In this document: positions 9,332 through 20,901 of the stretch, one piece after another
How positions within the stretch are numbered: the first letter of the stretch is position 1
Layout of the letters: each line of letters opens with the position of its first letter
Notes under the pieces: model-generated
Database searches by the model: none
Told to the model about the DNA's origin: nothing
What the model saw: only the letters and a program-made list of their open reading frames with translations
Assembly: GCA_008802785.1 (NCBI GenBank)
Contig: VUYT01000051.1
Location: 1 to 64,000 of the forward strand
Reading direction: 5' to 3'
From: Symmetrospora coprosmae
Lineage: Eukaryota; Basidiomycota; Cystobasidiomycetes; Symmetrosporaceae
DNA: 64,000 bases
Translations under genes and position numbers: made by a program

Positions 9332-11773
9332 CTAAGGCGAGAGCATGGATGCACTGCGGTTGCTCGCCCGGCTTCTGCTCCGCCAGACTGTCTGGCTTTG
9401 GCGTCTGCGCTCCCTTTCCTCTTGCGAGACAGCAAGCTTGCCTGCGGTACGTGATACGCTACCGCTCGTCCTATACTGCTGACTGGAAGCCAGCCCCGTG
9501 CGCCGGTGGTGCATGCTTTCCCAGTGGCGGGCAATGAAGTCGCCCTCGGCCGCTTCCGCCTCCGCGAAGTCCACAGCCCAGAAATCCTGACCACTCGCGT
9601 GCTCAGAGAGCGCGCTCGCCTCAGCTTGCAGCTTCCCTAGATGGTCGGGCTGCGGGGGCATTGGATAGCTGCCATCGAAGGGGTTCCATGTGTGCTGGGT
9701 GGGGGTGAGCGGACCAGCCGACTCAGAGTGGGAATGTGAGTGTGACGACGTAGACGACAGCGCAGGCGACGTAAAGGCGATGAAGGGCGATGAGTAGTCT
9801 TGCGATGAGCTGGCTTCGCTGATCGCAGACATGAACGGTGTGCCAGCCGCCAAGCGAGACGGCAGAGAAGGCGCAGCGGCCGCAGTGACGTAGCCTTCCA
9901 CTGGCGACTCGGCGCGTCGACCGAAGGGGGACTCGCGATTTGGGTGCGGGTTAAGCGCTCCTGTCGCTACGTGCCTTGCTGAATCGGTAAGAGGTGCCGA
10001 GATGCCTAGCTCGCGGACGGATACCGAGGTCGAGCCCGATCGAGCGGTGTTCGCACTGGCTGATGTCGACGATGCACTGCCTCGCTTGGTGCGAGACAGC
10101 TTGACGCCCGAGCCTTTTGATGCAGATTGGCCCTTAGATATTGAAGGCAGGCTTGGGCTGGGCTTAAGGAACCACAGGCTGGGGCGAGAGCTGAGCGGCT
10201 TGCGCGCGCGACCGGCAGTTACGCTGTTCCCAGTATTAGTGTGCCGCCCAGTGCTGGACAAGGACGATCGTGCGGGCGTGACAAAGAGTGGCGCGTATGG
10301 AACAAGAGCAGGCTTCGCACTGGTGTTGTGCTGCAGAGCGCCCTCTGACACGGCTCGCGCAAGTACCCGAGGCTGGTATTGGGCCGGCTGGTGCTCGTCG
10401 CGAAGGCACTCCTCACTCGCATCGAGGCCAGTCTCGGTGAAGCGAGAGACGATGGCAGGCCGATTGGCGTGCTCGATGATGACAGAAGACCGTTGCTGCA
10501 CTACCGCATCCTGCGCCGAGTTGACTGAACTGAGAGTGGCGCAGGAGGCGAAGTGCGCAGGCGTGGCGCCGAATAGATGAGTCTGAGCTGTACCCTCGAG
10601 CGATACTGTTTCCGAGCTGCGACGTGTCTGTAACGGCTGCGAGCCGTGGTTGACCGTGTATGGGTGCATCGTGTCGTCGATCGCGACCCCAGTCTCCCAC
10701 TCGACGGCTGTGTGCATGGTCGTCTCGTCAAAGTCGAGCTCTTCAAGGTCAATGTACGAGCACGTCGAAGGCTCATCTAGCGCCTCTGCTACCGTCTCGA
10801 GCGAGGTCGGCGGGAAGAGCGAGCCGGTGGCGCTCGCTGCGGATCTGGGCGGCGTAGGTAGCGGACCTGACGGAGGCGGGCACGTAGGTTCTGTTGCTGC
10901 AGATGGGTTGAGCGAATGTGGGAATGGGTGAGCAGCAGAGAGAGCCGGCGCGTCATCGACCTCAACTGGTGACTTGAGGATTTCGGCGTAGAGCTTTGCA
11001 TACGGGTTCCCGGCCTCATCCGCCTGTCCTCGCCTCACTTCCCGCTCTCCATCGACCGCGGTCGGCCGTCCGCGCCCGGCTTCGTCGAGCTGCCGCAGCG
11101 TCTCCATCTCGCTCTCGAGCTCAAACTGCTGGTCCTGCATCATCTGCGCCAGGCTCATGCGCTTCTCCGCCCGATCAGGAGTGAGAATGAGGTTGCGTGG
11201 TCCCGAGCGGCCGAGACTCGACATCGAGTCGCTCCTGCTGCGCGAGTGCGAGTGGCCGAGTTCCGAGACGGATAAGTGGGAGCTGGACGATGAGCTGGAA
11301 GACCGCGAGAGGTGCTGGCTGGTTGACAGAGCGAGAGCTGATGGCGTTCGGAGCGCTCGATCGTAAGGTGCAATGGGATGGAAGGTCGCGTCTGCCTCCG
11401 AGGATGTGAAGGAGGCGGGTGAGCCGGCGGTAGACGAGCGCTCTCTGCTGGTGCCGCGCCCGAGTCTGGGAGATGCCACCGCGACCGTGTACGGTGACCG
11501 AGCGGGAGAGACTGGCGCCGAGAGTGACGGCGATGGAGAGCGGTAGCGTTGGAACGAGGACCGGAGGCTGACGGCACCAACGCTGGACCGAGGAGTTGAA
11601 GCAGAACCGGAGCGCGCAGACGAGGGGTCCGGCAGATTGCCAAGAGACCGAGTACGCAGGTGAGACAGTGCCGGACGTAGCGACGTGTGAGCTGACAGAA
11701 CGGCATGGGAGAGGGTCGAGAGCGGGCATGTCAGCGACCTCAGAGCACGCCTTGCTCGCAGACGCCAACTCAC
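9332..11773 (-). CDS. Large Ser-rich disordered protein (probable 3' exon of the gene starting at 12779)
   Basis: An open frame of over 800 codons on the minus strand, rich in Ser, Thr, Pro and Ala with scattered acidic and basic clusters (SRSSSSSSSSHLSVSELGHS, a NLILTPDRAEKRMSLAQMMQ segment, QQFELESEMETLRQLDEAG as a short helix). It ends RASNRSASMLSP. It has no ATG near its 5' end and begins right at a donor-like GTGAGT, so it is probably an exon continuing the frame that ends at 11778. A canonical acceptor (TGTCAG) lies near 11690. No conserved domain was recognised; such proteins are often regulators or cortical scaffolds. Exact exon borders are uncertain. Confidence 0.55.
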   Translation of the reverse strand: MSWRLRARRALRSLTCPLSTLSHAVLSAHTSLRPALSHLRTRSLGNLPDPSSARSGSASTPRSSVGAVSLRSSFQRYRSPSPSLSAPVSPARSPYTVAVASPRLGRGTSRERSSTAGSPASFTSSEADATFHPIAPYDRALRTPSALALSTSQHLSRSSSSSSSSHLSVSELGHSHSRSRSDSMSSLGRSGPRNLILTPDRAEKRMSLAQMMQDQQFELESEMETLRQLDEAGRGRPTAVDGEREVRRGQADEAGNPYAKLYAEILKSPVEVDDAPALSAAHPFPHSLNPSAATEPTCPPPSGPLPTPPRSAASATGSLFPPTSLETVAEALDEPSTCSYIDLEELDFDETTMHTAVEWETGVAIDDTMHPYTVNHGSQPLQTRRSSETVSLEGTAQTHLFGATPAHFASCATLSSVNSAQDAVVQQRSSVIIEHANRPAIVSRFTETGLDASEECLRDEHQPAQYQPRVLARAVSEGALQHNTSAKPALVPYAPLFVTPARSSLSSTGRHTNTGNSVTAGRARKPLSSRPSLWFLKPSPSLPSISKGQSASKGSGVKLSRTKRGSASSTSASANTARSGSTSVSVRELGISAPLTDSARHVATGALNPHPNRESPFGRRAESPVEGYVTAAAAPSLPSRLAAGTPFMSAISEASSSQDYSSPFIAFTSPALSSTSSHSHSHSESAGPLTPTQHTWNPFDGSYPMPPQPDHLGKLQAEASALSEHASGQDFWAVDFAEAEAAEGDFIARHWESMHHRRTGLASSQQYRTSGSVSRTAGKLAVSQEERERRRQSQTVWRSRSRASNRSASMLSP

Positions 11774-11777
11774 CTTG

Positions 11778-12779
11778 TCACTCTCTCGCGGACGACTTTG
11801 CCTCCTCGTGCAGCTCTTCCACCTCGACGTCTGATTGAGCGTCCCAGCCCTCCACAGATCGCTCGTCCTCGCCGTCCGCCTCGTCCCCTGACAAGGTGTC
11901 GTGTGAAGCGGGTCTGGCCGCAGTCGCTGAATTGCAAGGTCCTACTGGAGCTTGTGTCGGGCTACGCCGCAGCGAGGAGCGGCTGCTTCTCTGGGAGAGT
12001 CTTCGCCTCGACAGGTCGCTGTTCCGTCTATGCAGAGTGCGAGTCTGCGGTCCAGCCGCTTCGTAGACCATCTGCGTGTGCTCTGATTCGCTTCCCTCGC
12101 TCCTCAGTCTGGAGTTTGACGGTCGCTGGCTGATGCGCTTCGAGCTGTTTGGCCGCCTCTGCTTTTGCTTTTGAGCTTCGCTCTGGTGCACGCCGTCGCC
12201 GTCCTCGACGCTGAGGCGATCTCTTGGGTCGTCGTGCTCTGAGACGGAGAGGTCGTCCTGCATCTGACCTAACGAACTACCCGAGGTTGGTGCAGTTTCT
12301 TCGGAACCAGCCGCTGCCGATGCTGTTTCCGCCCTGCCAGCGGTGTCACTGGAACGCAACGACGACGCAGTGGACCGTTTCGACCGCGACCGGAGCATCG
12401 AGCTGTGACGGAGTGTCGTGGGCGTCACCTGGACCTGGTCACCATGCCCTCCTCCTCTGTGATGGGTTGGAGGGAGCGGGAATGGCGAGAGGAGGAGAGG
12501 GGATCCCCCTAACCCGCCCGGGGTCAGCGGCGAGATGGGGGATGGTGCAACCGTAGCAGTAGACCGGCTCGGGGTGCAGAGCAGGAGCGGGTCCACGTCC
12601 GGGATGGGGATGGATATCGAGATGGGTGCAGCAATGACCGGGCTGCTTCTCCTTCTCGCACTGAGCGCCTCCCCGAACGAGAGCGAGCTGCCGCCTCTTG
12701 GGCGTGGATGCGCATGGACTCTGCCTGGATGCCGTGCAGGACGGGGAGGTGCTTCGGTGGTGATGTTGATGGCGAGCAT
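11778..12779 (-). CDS. Ser/Pro-rich disordered protein, probable 5' exon of the preceding gene
   Basis: The first ATG of the frame is at 12779 (MLAINITTEAPPRPARHP); the frame stays open further 5'. The sequence is low-complexity with Arg/Ser motifs (RRNSDLSRRRLSQRSSRSSL) that look like basophilic kinase sites, then an acidic end (DEADGEDERSVEGWDAQSDV). The frame stops with TGA at 11780-11778, five bases before a canonical AAG/GTGAGT donor whose phase would fit the acceptor of the next exon. It is therefore either a separate gene, or one gene with an alternative donor or a sequence error at the junction. No known family. Confidence 0.5.
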   Translation of the reverse strand: MLAINITTEAPPRPARHPGRVHAHPRPRGGSSLSFGEALSARRRSSPVIAAPISISIPIPDVDPLLLCTPSRSTATVAPSPISPLTPGGLGGSPLLLSPFPLPPTHHRGGGHGDQVQVTPTTLRHSSMLRSRSKRSTASSLRSSDTAGRAETASAAAGSEETAPTSGSSLGQMQDDLSVSEHDDPRDRLSVEDGDGVHQSEAQKQKQRRPNSSKRISQRPSNSRLRSEGSESEHTQMVYEAAGPQTRTLHRRNSDLSRRRLSQRSSRSSLRRSPTQAPVGPCNSATAARPASHDTLSGDEADGEDERSVEGWDAQSDVEVEELHEEAKSSARE

Positions 12780-14145
12780 CCCTCTGGCCGTACGTCGTTG
12801 TTGTCTGATATGCGTTGAAATGGAGGAAGCATCGGGCGGAGTGGCCACACAGTATGCATTGGCGCTGTTTGGTCATCACCACTCTCCTATGCTCCGCCCC
12901 TCCGTCAGATGATTGCCCTTTGTCCGTCTCCGTTCAGTCGAAGCGGACTCGCAGCTCCCAAACAGTCGCATCCGGCCTGGGTCCGTCAGTCTTCCTCGAG
13001 CTCATCGTGCTACGATGCGCCATGGCGTACAGCGTGCTCGATGCAGCTGCTGTCTCCTGCGCCATGCTTGGTCCAAAGAGAGCTCGAGAAGGGAAGGCCT
13101 CCTCAAGAGACTCGTTCGTTATCATGGCAAATACGGCCTGAGCGCATCTCTTGATTGCTGCTTGGCGCAAGGTGTTGGTAGCTGGTGAGACGGCGGAGCC
13201 TGCTACTGTAGTGAGCGCTCAAACAACCCCCCGCAGAGTCCGTCTCTTCGGAAGACCAGCTCTCATCATGGCCCGGGCCTGACCTCGATAGCGGAAACGC
13301 AAGATCACCTGGCATGACCACAGACCATCTCAGCACCCTTCGTTCACCCGCGTTGCTCAAACGCTCTGAGCGAACACGCGCCACTGCCTATATCGCTTTC
13401 GCTCGATGTCGCTTTCCCAAACGGCTCGCGATGATGCCCCAATGACTGCGCGGGTTTAGGATGTCCTATACAGGAGTCGCTTCAATGCCTTTCAGCTTGT
13501 AAACGCGCACGCGATCCGAGCGGTGCGTGTGAAGCGCCTCGTTCGACAGCTCCAGCTCACAAGACGGCATTGTAGAGCCGTCGTCGCTCACCTCTGCACC
13601 GTCACAATCTTGACAACTTCCACACCTCACTGACGTACTCACGTTGAGCAGCTGGTCTGCTTCTCCCGTCAACAAACTTATTACGAGCGAAGAGCTCTCG
13701 CGGTAGCGTCGAGCGCACGGGGCGCCTGGAGCCCCGAAGGCGTTGTGGTCGTTTGCCTCCTGAGGCAACGGGAAGACAGACCTTCACTAGACCTTGCCTG
13801 GCCCGGCGTCCACTCATCTACTTAGGTCAACGCGTCGCAGCTCCTGCCTGCTTGCCCCGATGACGCTGTCCTTGACCCCTTCATTCCGCCATCCTTTGAT
13901 TTGTTAATCCGCACAGCAGCCGAGCATTGCGCTTCAAAGGCATCTCCGACCGTACGAGGAGGGCTCCAGCAGTACTGGCGTATGCTTCGCTCTCCTTTAC
14001 ACTGGCATCCGCAACTTTCAGCCCATCAAATAAACAAATCCTACGTCAAGCAGCTGGCCTGCTCCTTTGCGCTCACATTCAGCTCCTCTAGCTGAGTCTA
14101 CTGATCGTCTTGCGTCCAGCCCTTTCACATTCGCCCAACGGTCTT
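12780..14145. other. Long gene-poor stretch
   Basis: Promoter of the minus-strand Ser-rich gene and of family A member 2. One minus-strand frame (13768-13466) reads protein-like, for example YRESSSLVISLLTGEADQLL and SNEALHTHRSDRVRVYKLKG. It could be two exons joined over a 50-60 base intron, but it lacks a start Met, so it is not called as a gene. Confidence 0.35.
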
Positions 14146-14795
14146 ATGCTTGTCGGCGCGGTAGTTTTCGTCTCTGTGCTATTCATGCAGTCAATCTCGA
14201 CCGCAGTCGATGCACACCCTCTAGGCGTCATCACCGCGGCACCTCACCGCCACATCGACAAGCGCGCAGCGACACCGGATGAGCCTGGAGTCACGCCACC
14301 GCCGTCGAGCCCGACTGTCACGCCTGTAACCGCGGACGGGACCGTCTACGGTGCTCCAATGAACCTTGCCGTTGCCGATGGTGTCACATCTGTTCCGTTC
14401 CCTGACGAGGGCCTTGGCACCGAGCTGTATGCGCTCATTCTGGACGGGACCTTCGGGAGAGACGTGTACGCTTTGGAAAATGAGAAGAAGTATGCCGAGG
14501 AGGGTGGCTACTGTGCTATCGGTGAGCTTGTTGCGCCACTTCGCAGCTGTAAAAGGAGCTTCCCTGTTGATCGATTCTCCGGTCAGACGGTACCTTTGGC
14601 TGCGCGGTAGCCTACGACGGTTTCCCCACCACCATCTTCAAGTGCGGCGCCAAGCACGAGGACGTCTACAGGGGCGCAGAGGGTCCTTCTGAACAGCCCA
14701 ACTTGAAGCTTCGCTGGCAGAGAGGAGAAGAGTGTCCAGGCATGTGCCATGCGGCCGGAGCTGATGGCAAGGATGCCGAATGCAGGGCAGCCTAG
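14146..14795 (+). CDS. Small secreted cysteine-rich protein, family A member 2
   Basis: Exons 14146-14521 and 14587-14795 (585 bases, 194 aa). The start ATG is at 14146; a longer frame upstream begins with TTG and is not used. A hydrophobic signal segment (MLVGAVVFVSVLFMQSISTA) is followed by a short propeptide-like stretch ending HIDKR, a Kex2-type dibasic site, and a Pro/Thr-rich spacer. The cysteine region matches the gene at 7428: T.LY......VY..E..Y...GG.C, then FGC, FKC, EECP, C and AEC. The single intron is phase 1 after GGYCAI, exactly as in member 1. A secreted role is well supported; molecular function is unknown. Confidence 0.75.
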
Positions 14796-15511
14796 ATGCT
14801 GCATGTTCTCACGGTTATAGCCATTACAGACTGCCATTCACCCTCCATACCACCGGCGTCATGCAATTTCGTCCATCTAAGCGCTTCTAGGCTCCTCCCT
14901 TGCTTTCTTGATCCACGGGTCTCTGACACCATCCCGTATGCAACCAGATCAGCGATGTCTCGCTGCTTCGGTTCTGCTCTTCTGAGGTATGCTTCCTACC
15001 GATGGCAAGGCTCTGCCGCGCCACAGGCGCGTACCTCAAGGAGGCTGCCTGCGTAGCGCCTTACCTTAGTCGCCTCGTCTTCTATCTATCTAGACGTCAT
15101 CAATCGCATTACTCTACACTACCTGCTGTCGTACGAGTCGAAGCTTCGCCATTGTGCATGCTGCTTTACCTTATCGTCGGGTGGTAGCGTTGTTCTGGGC
15201 TGGCCCTGGAGTACTTCGGGTGGTCCAGCAATCCGCCTCCACGCTGCAGGGGTTCCGACGCAACTTCCGAGAACGTAATGAAGCTCATTGCCAAACAGCC
15301 GAGCTTCTACTCGTATCGCACTCGCCTGCCTGCCGGATGCCATCCTCCGCCTTCCTTCTCGGCGAGCTGAAGTCCGACCAAACAATCCTAGCATCCCTGC
15401 CGTTCCCTCGTCCTTCCTCTCCTTCGCTCCCTCAGCCCATAGCCAACTGATCTATCTGTACTGATCGTGCCGCATCGTTCACATTCCTTCAACACCTTCC
15501 GCCTTTCTACA
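14796..15511. other. Intergenic region between two small secreted protein genes
   Basis: 3' UTR of family A member 2 and promoter of the nine-cysteine protein gene. Open frames here have no recognisable features. Confidence 0.4.
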
Positions 15512-16390
15512 ATGGTTTCATCGCTCTCCGCGTTTCTCGCCTCACTCGTGTTTGGCCCGATGACGGCCATGGCCTTCCACTTCTTGCAAGGTGGACCGTG
15601 CTCAGGCACCGAGGCATGCTCTTTCGAGTGAGGGCTGGATCCGTGCAAACCGGCTTGGCGTGCGGCCCGCTTTCCAGCTTATATTAGCTAACTCACATTG
15701 CCAGCTACATCGGTCCCGAGAGAGGGTTTACGTCAACGGCTTCTGCAGTCCGGTGACTGGTCACTGTGCGGACATTGCTGCGTGAGCAATGTGCTGTTTC
15801 CTCCGTGTCCGACGGGGAAGGGGGAGCCTGCTGATTTGGGCTCTGCCTTGCTGCTGCATTCAGCCCATGCAGCAACGACAACGAGTGCTGTATGGTACCG
15901 CCGCATCTACATTGCTCATGAAGGCCACTGATGCTTCATAAGTCAGGACAGACGATTACTGCGGTTCCGGCATCTGCGGAGGACTCGGGGCGTAAGTCTG
16001 GCGTTCTCCGACCAAGCTGGGCAGCACGTTGTGCTGAGCGCTGCTGCCGCTGCTGCACTGTCATACGTCAGGCTCTGCAACACCCAGGAACCTTATGCAC
16101 CCAACGACGATGCAAGCCACTGCAACACGCCGGCCCTCGTCTGCACGTCGAACGACAAGGACATCAGCGGAACCTGCAGACTTGGAGCATCAGCTGGTGC
16201 ACGAGCGCGTGCACGCCGCGCTGGCTCTGGGACTGGCACCGTCAACCGCCTCGCTCATCAGCGCCTCGCTCGGAATGGCGTCAGGGCCGCCGACCTGCGA
16301 AACAGGGCAAATGCCGCCGTGGCAGCAGCTCAGGCTGAAACTGAGGCTGGTGCCATCTTCCTGGGTCCGGTTGCTACCGTAGCTCCGTAA
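15512..16390 (+). CDS. Nine-cysteine small secreted protein with two tiny internal exons
   Basis: Exons 15512-15627, 15749-15781 (33 nt), 15947-15991 (45 nt) and 16072-16390 sum to 513 bases (170 aa). All three introns are phase 2. A signal peptide (MVSSLSAFLASLVFGPMTAM) precedes a cysteine-dense region: GGPCSGTEACSFDPVTGHC, DDYCGSGICGGLGA, LCNTQEPYAPNDDASHC, then CNTPALVCTSN and SGTCRLG. The tail is basic and Ala-rich (ARARARRAGSG, ANAAVAAAQAETEAG). Each junction restores a sensible reading frame and a Cys/Gly-rich repeat, which supports the model. No sequence link to families A or B was seen. Function unknown; a secreted, disulfide-rich effector or wall protein is the likely class. Confidence 0.65.
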
Positions 16391-16627
16391 GAAATATAGT
16401 TTGGCAACCGTTAGACGACCTGCTTGCATTTGTCTGATGCTTTCATAGCTGGGCTGTTTCCGATGGCTGCTCATGTCCGCCAGTCGTTAGCTAGAGCTTA
16501 AGTCTCTCCCTGTGCACTTCATTGCGCGGTGACAGCCACCGGTCATCTCGTCGCAGCATGTCCCTCCCATTTCTCTTACAAGGCGTATCATGTGTCGAGT
16601 GCAGCCGACCGACGGGTGCCGAGCTCA
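16391..16627. other. Short interval between convergent genes
   Basis: Lies between the stop of the nine-cysteine protein gene and the stop of coproporphyrinogen oxidase. Nothing recognised. Confidence 0.4.
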
Positions 16628-18824
<2,197 letters not shown>

Positions 18825-19134
18825 CCTGCGCCCATATGTTATGTGCTATGCTACTTTCGACGAGAAGCAACGAGAGCGGTCGCACGCCGTGGGCCTGGCC
18901 CGGTGCTCTCCATAGCCGCCGACCTCGAGCTCACTGGCTGGGAAAAAGAGGTGATGCACGCCTCTCCGACTCGGATAACCGCAACGGATCAAAGGCACAG
19001 CCGAGATGGACACTCGCGTTACATGGCACCACTGCGCACTCTGTAACACAATCAGGAGCGGAATCTCCTGCGACCGCTTCTATGTGCACTACCAATATTT
19101 GTATGGAGAGGAGGGCAACCTCTAGCAGCGGCTA
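18825..19134. other. Promoter region of coproporphyrinogen oxidase / 3' side of GST-like gene
   Basis: Between two minus-strand genes. No gene recognised and no clear TATA box. Confidence 0.4.
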
Positions 19135-20533
19135 TCAGCGGCCAGCAGGTGGCGTGTGGAAGCCGCCTCGCATAGACCATCTTGACGTTGGAGCTGCTTC
19201 CTGCACGCTGGTCTCTGGGCTACGAGACTGCTGTGCGGGCGTAGCTGTCGGCGCCGACTTTGTTTGCGAAGGCTTTGACGGGCCAGAGTCAGAGTGGCTT
19301 CCACCCTCGCTCGGCATCTGCAGCGTGCTCGATTCGACAGGGTTGATCTTCTGGCTTGCTCGCTGATATGCTTCCCTAACTTGTATCCGCGAGAGGTAGT
19401 CGCGCATACTCTTGGGAATCTCGTCGTCCTTGAACGCGCCCGAGGAGATGGCCATCTCCACGGGATGCGACATCTGCAGCAGGAATTCGCGTTAGCCGGG
19501 GCACTGCTCAAACGCAAGAGCCTCGACACTTACCATGAAGTCGCCTGCGGTCGGCTCGCGTCCGCCAGCGAGGAACTGTCTCCCGCCATCCTTGCTCAGC
19601 GCCTGATGCATCAGTGAGAAATTCGTCTTGATGATGGGATCGATAAACGACGCAGAGATCTGGTTGGCGACCATCCTGATGAACGGGCGTACGACCCAGG
19701 GTGCCTGTGATGGAAGGTTCAGTCTTATACGCGATTCTTGCGGTCTTGTTTCCGCCGCACCTGCTCATTTATGGTGGAGAATACGAGCTTGAGCACCAAC
19801 GGAGGCATGAACGAGCCTTCCGCAAAGTGCTTGAAGAAGGCATCGTCCTGCGCATTCTGTGGTCGGCCCTTCGGTGGCTGGAAGCGGCCTTTGCCGTGGG
19901 TTGCAATAAGGTACTCGACGATTGCCGCGCTGGGGATGAGCGGGGGTCAGCTGCTGGCATGGGCCGTGTCGTCACCGAGTGCAGACGCTCTCGGAGCCCA
20001 CCTCTCGCGCACGATGATCTCGCCATCACGCAAGGTAGGCAAGTTGCGCGGAGGCAGTGCTCCAGACAGGCTTGCAGCGACACTTCGCGCTATCATTGCA
20101 TAGACGCCGTTCGAGCTCTCTTCCTCCTTGCGCTTAGCTTCCGCTTCTGCCTCTGCATCGCTGGTCGAGCCCAAAGCGCCAAGGGAGGATCCCCTCAATG
20201 CATCGCTCTCGGAGAAGCCGGAGCTGTTCGTCTGTGTGCATATCGTCACGTTCAGAGATCTCGCGAAGGCTCAGTGCTTTTAGTCCACGAGCCGCGGCAG
20301 ACCCCGGCAGGGCCGATGGAGACGTCGCGACGAACACGCTTTCCGAAATTGTATGACAGGCCCAGTTCCTCGAGGAGCCACCAAACTGGACGCGCTCGAG
20401 GCTGGTCAAAGTGCTTTGCAGTGTTCGAGCGGGGATGTGTCTCGCTTCAGCGGCGGTCTATCGGGTTGCGACCGATGCAGCCCTCCGTCCGCTCCCTCTC
20501 TCTCTCCTGCCCACTCACATGCAGCTCGAGCAT
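19135..20533 (-). CDS. Glutathione S-transferase-like protein
   Basis: Likely uses glutathione in detoxification. A 15-nt first coding exon (20533-20519, MLELH) joins in phase to an exon from 20401 reading PVWWLLEELGLSYNF, the thioredoxin-fold start of fungal GSTs. Firm later exons are: one ending at 20002 (LPTLRDGEIIVRE), 19929-19761 (SAAIVEYLIATHGKGRFQPP), 19704-19534 (APWVVRPFIRMV, then FLAGGREPTAGDFM) and 19473-19135 (MSHPVEMAISSGAFKDDEIP). NLPTLRDGE..I.ES.AIVEYL is the glutathione-binding signature. An acidic/basic insert (DAEAEAEAKRKEEES) interrupts the N-terminal domain, and a Ser/Pro tail follows the C-terminal helices. The splice structure between about 20300 and 20180 is unresolved. 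Confidence 0.75.
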
Positions 20534-20901
20534 ATTGAGGTCGGCGAAGCGATCCCTCGGCAGTTGCGCTGCGCAGCTCCCGGTCAAATGACGCTCAATG
20601 AACTAATATTAACTGCAGTTCAGTTGGCGTCCATGTGCGACTGACGCTCTGATGCTATTTCCAGGGGCGGGATGACAGGCTCGCCGGGTACCCGAAGCTG
20701 GTTGGAGCCCCTCATTTGGTGGCAAATTACTCCTCGCTGGTGGCCCCAGGATCGACTGCGACTGTCTCTGCGCTATTCTCCACTGAGGTCCCTCTCTGCA
20801 TATATTAAAGTGTCCTTCTCCTCTTTCTCTTCCCCACTTCCGGCCTGTCTCCCTCTTTCCTCTCTTCGTACCACCCATATACACTGGCGGACCTCACCAA
20901 G
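20534..20901. other. Divergent promoter region of GST-like gene and MFS transporter 1
   Basis: A TATA-like CATATATTAAAG near 20799-20810 lies about 95 bases upstream of the transporter start codon, followed by a CT-rich leader. Confidence 0.45.

Noticed and set aside
10002-10580. 192-codon plus-strand frame opposite the Ser-rich gene
   Set aside because: Antisense of Ser/Thr/Ala codons; no signal peptide or domain.
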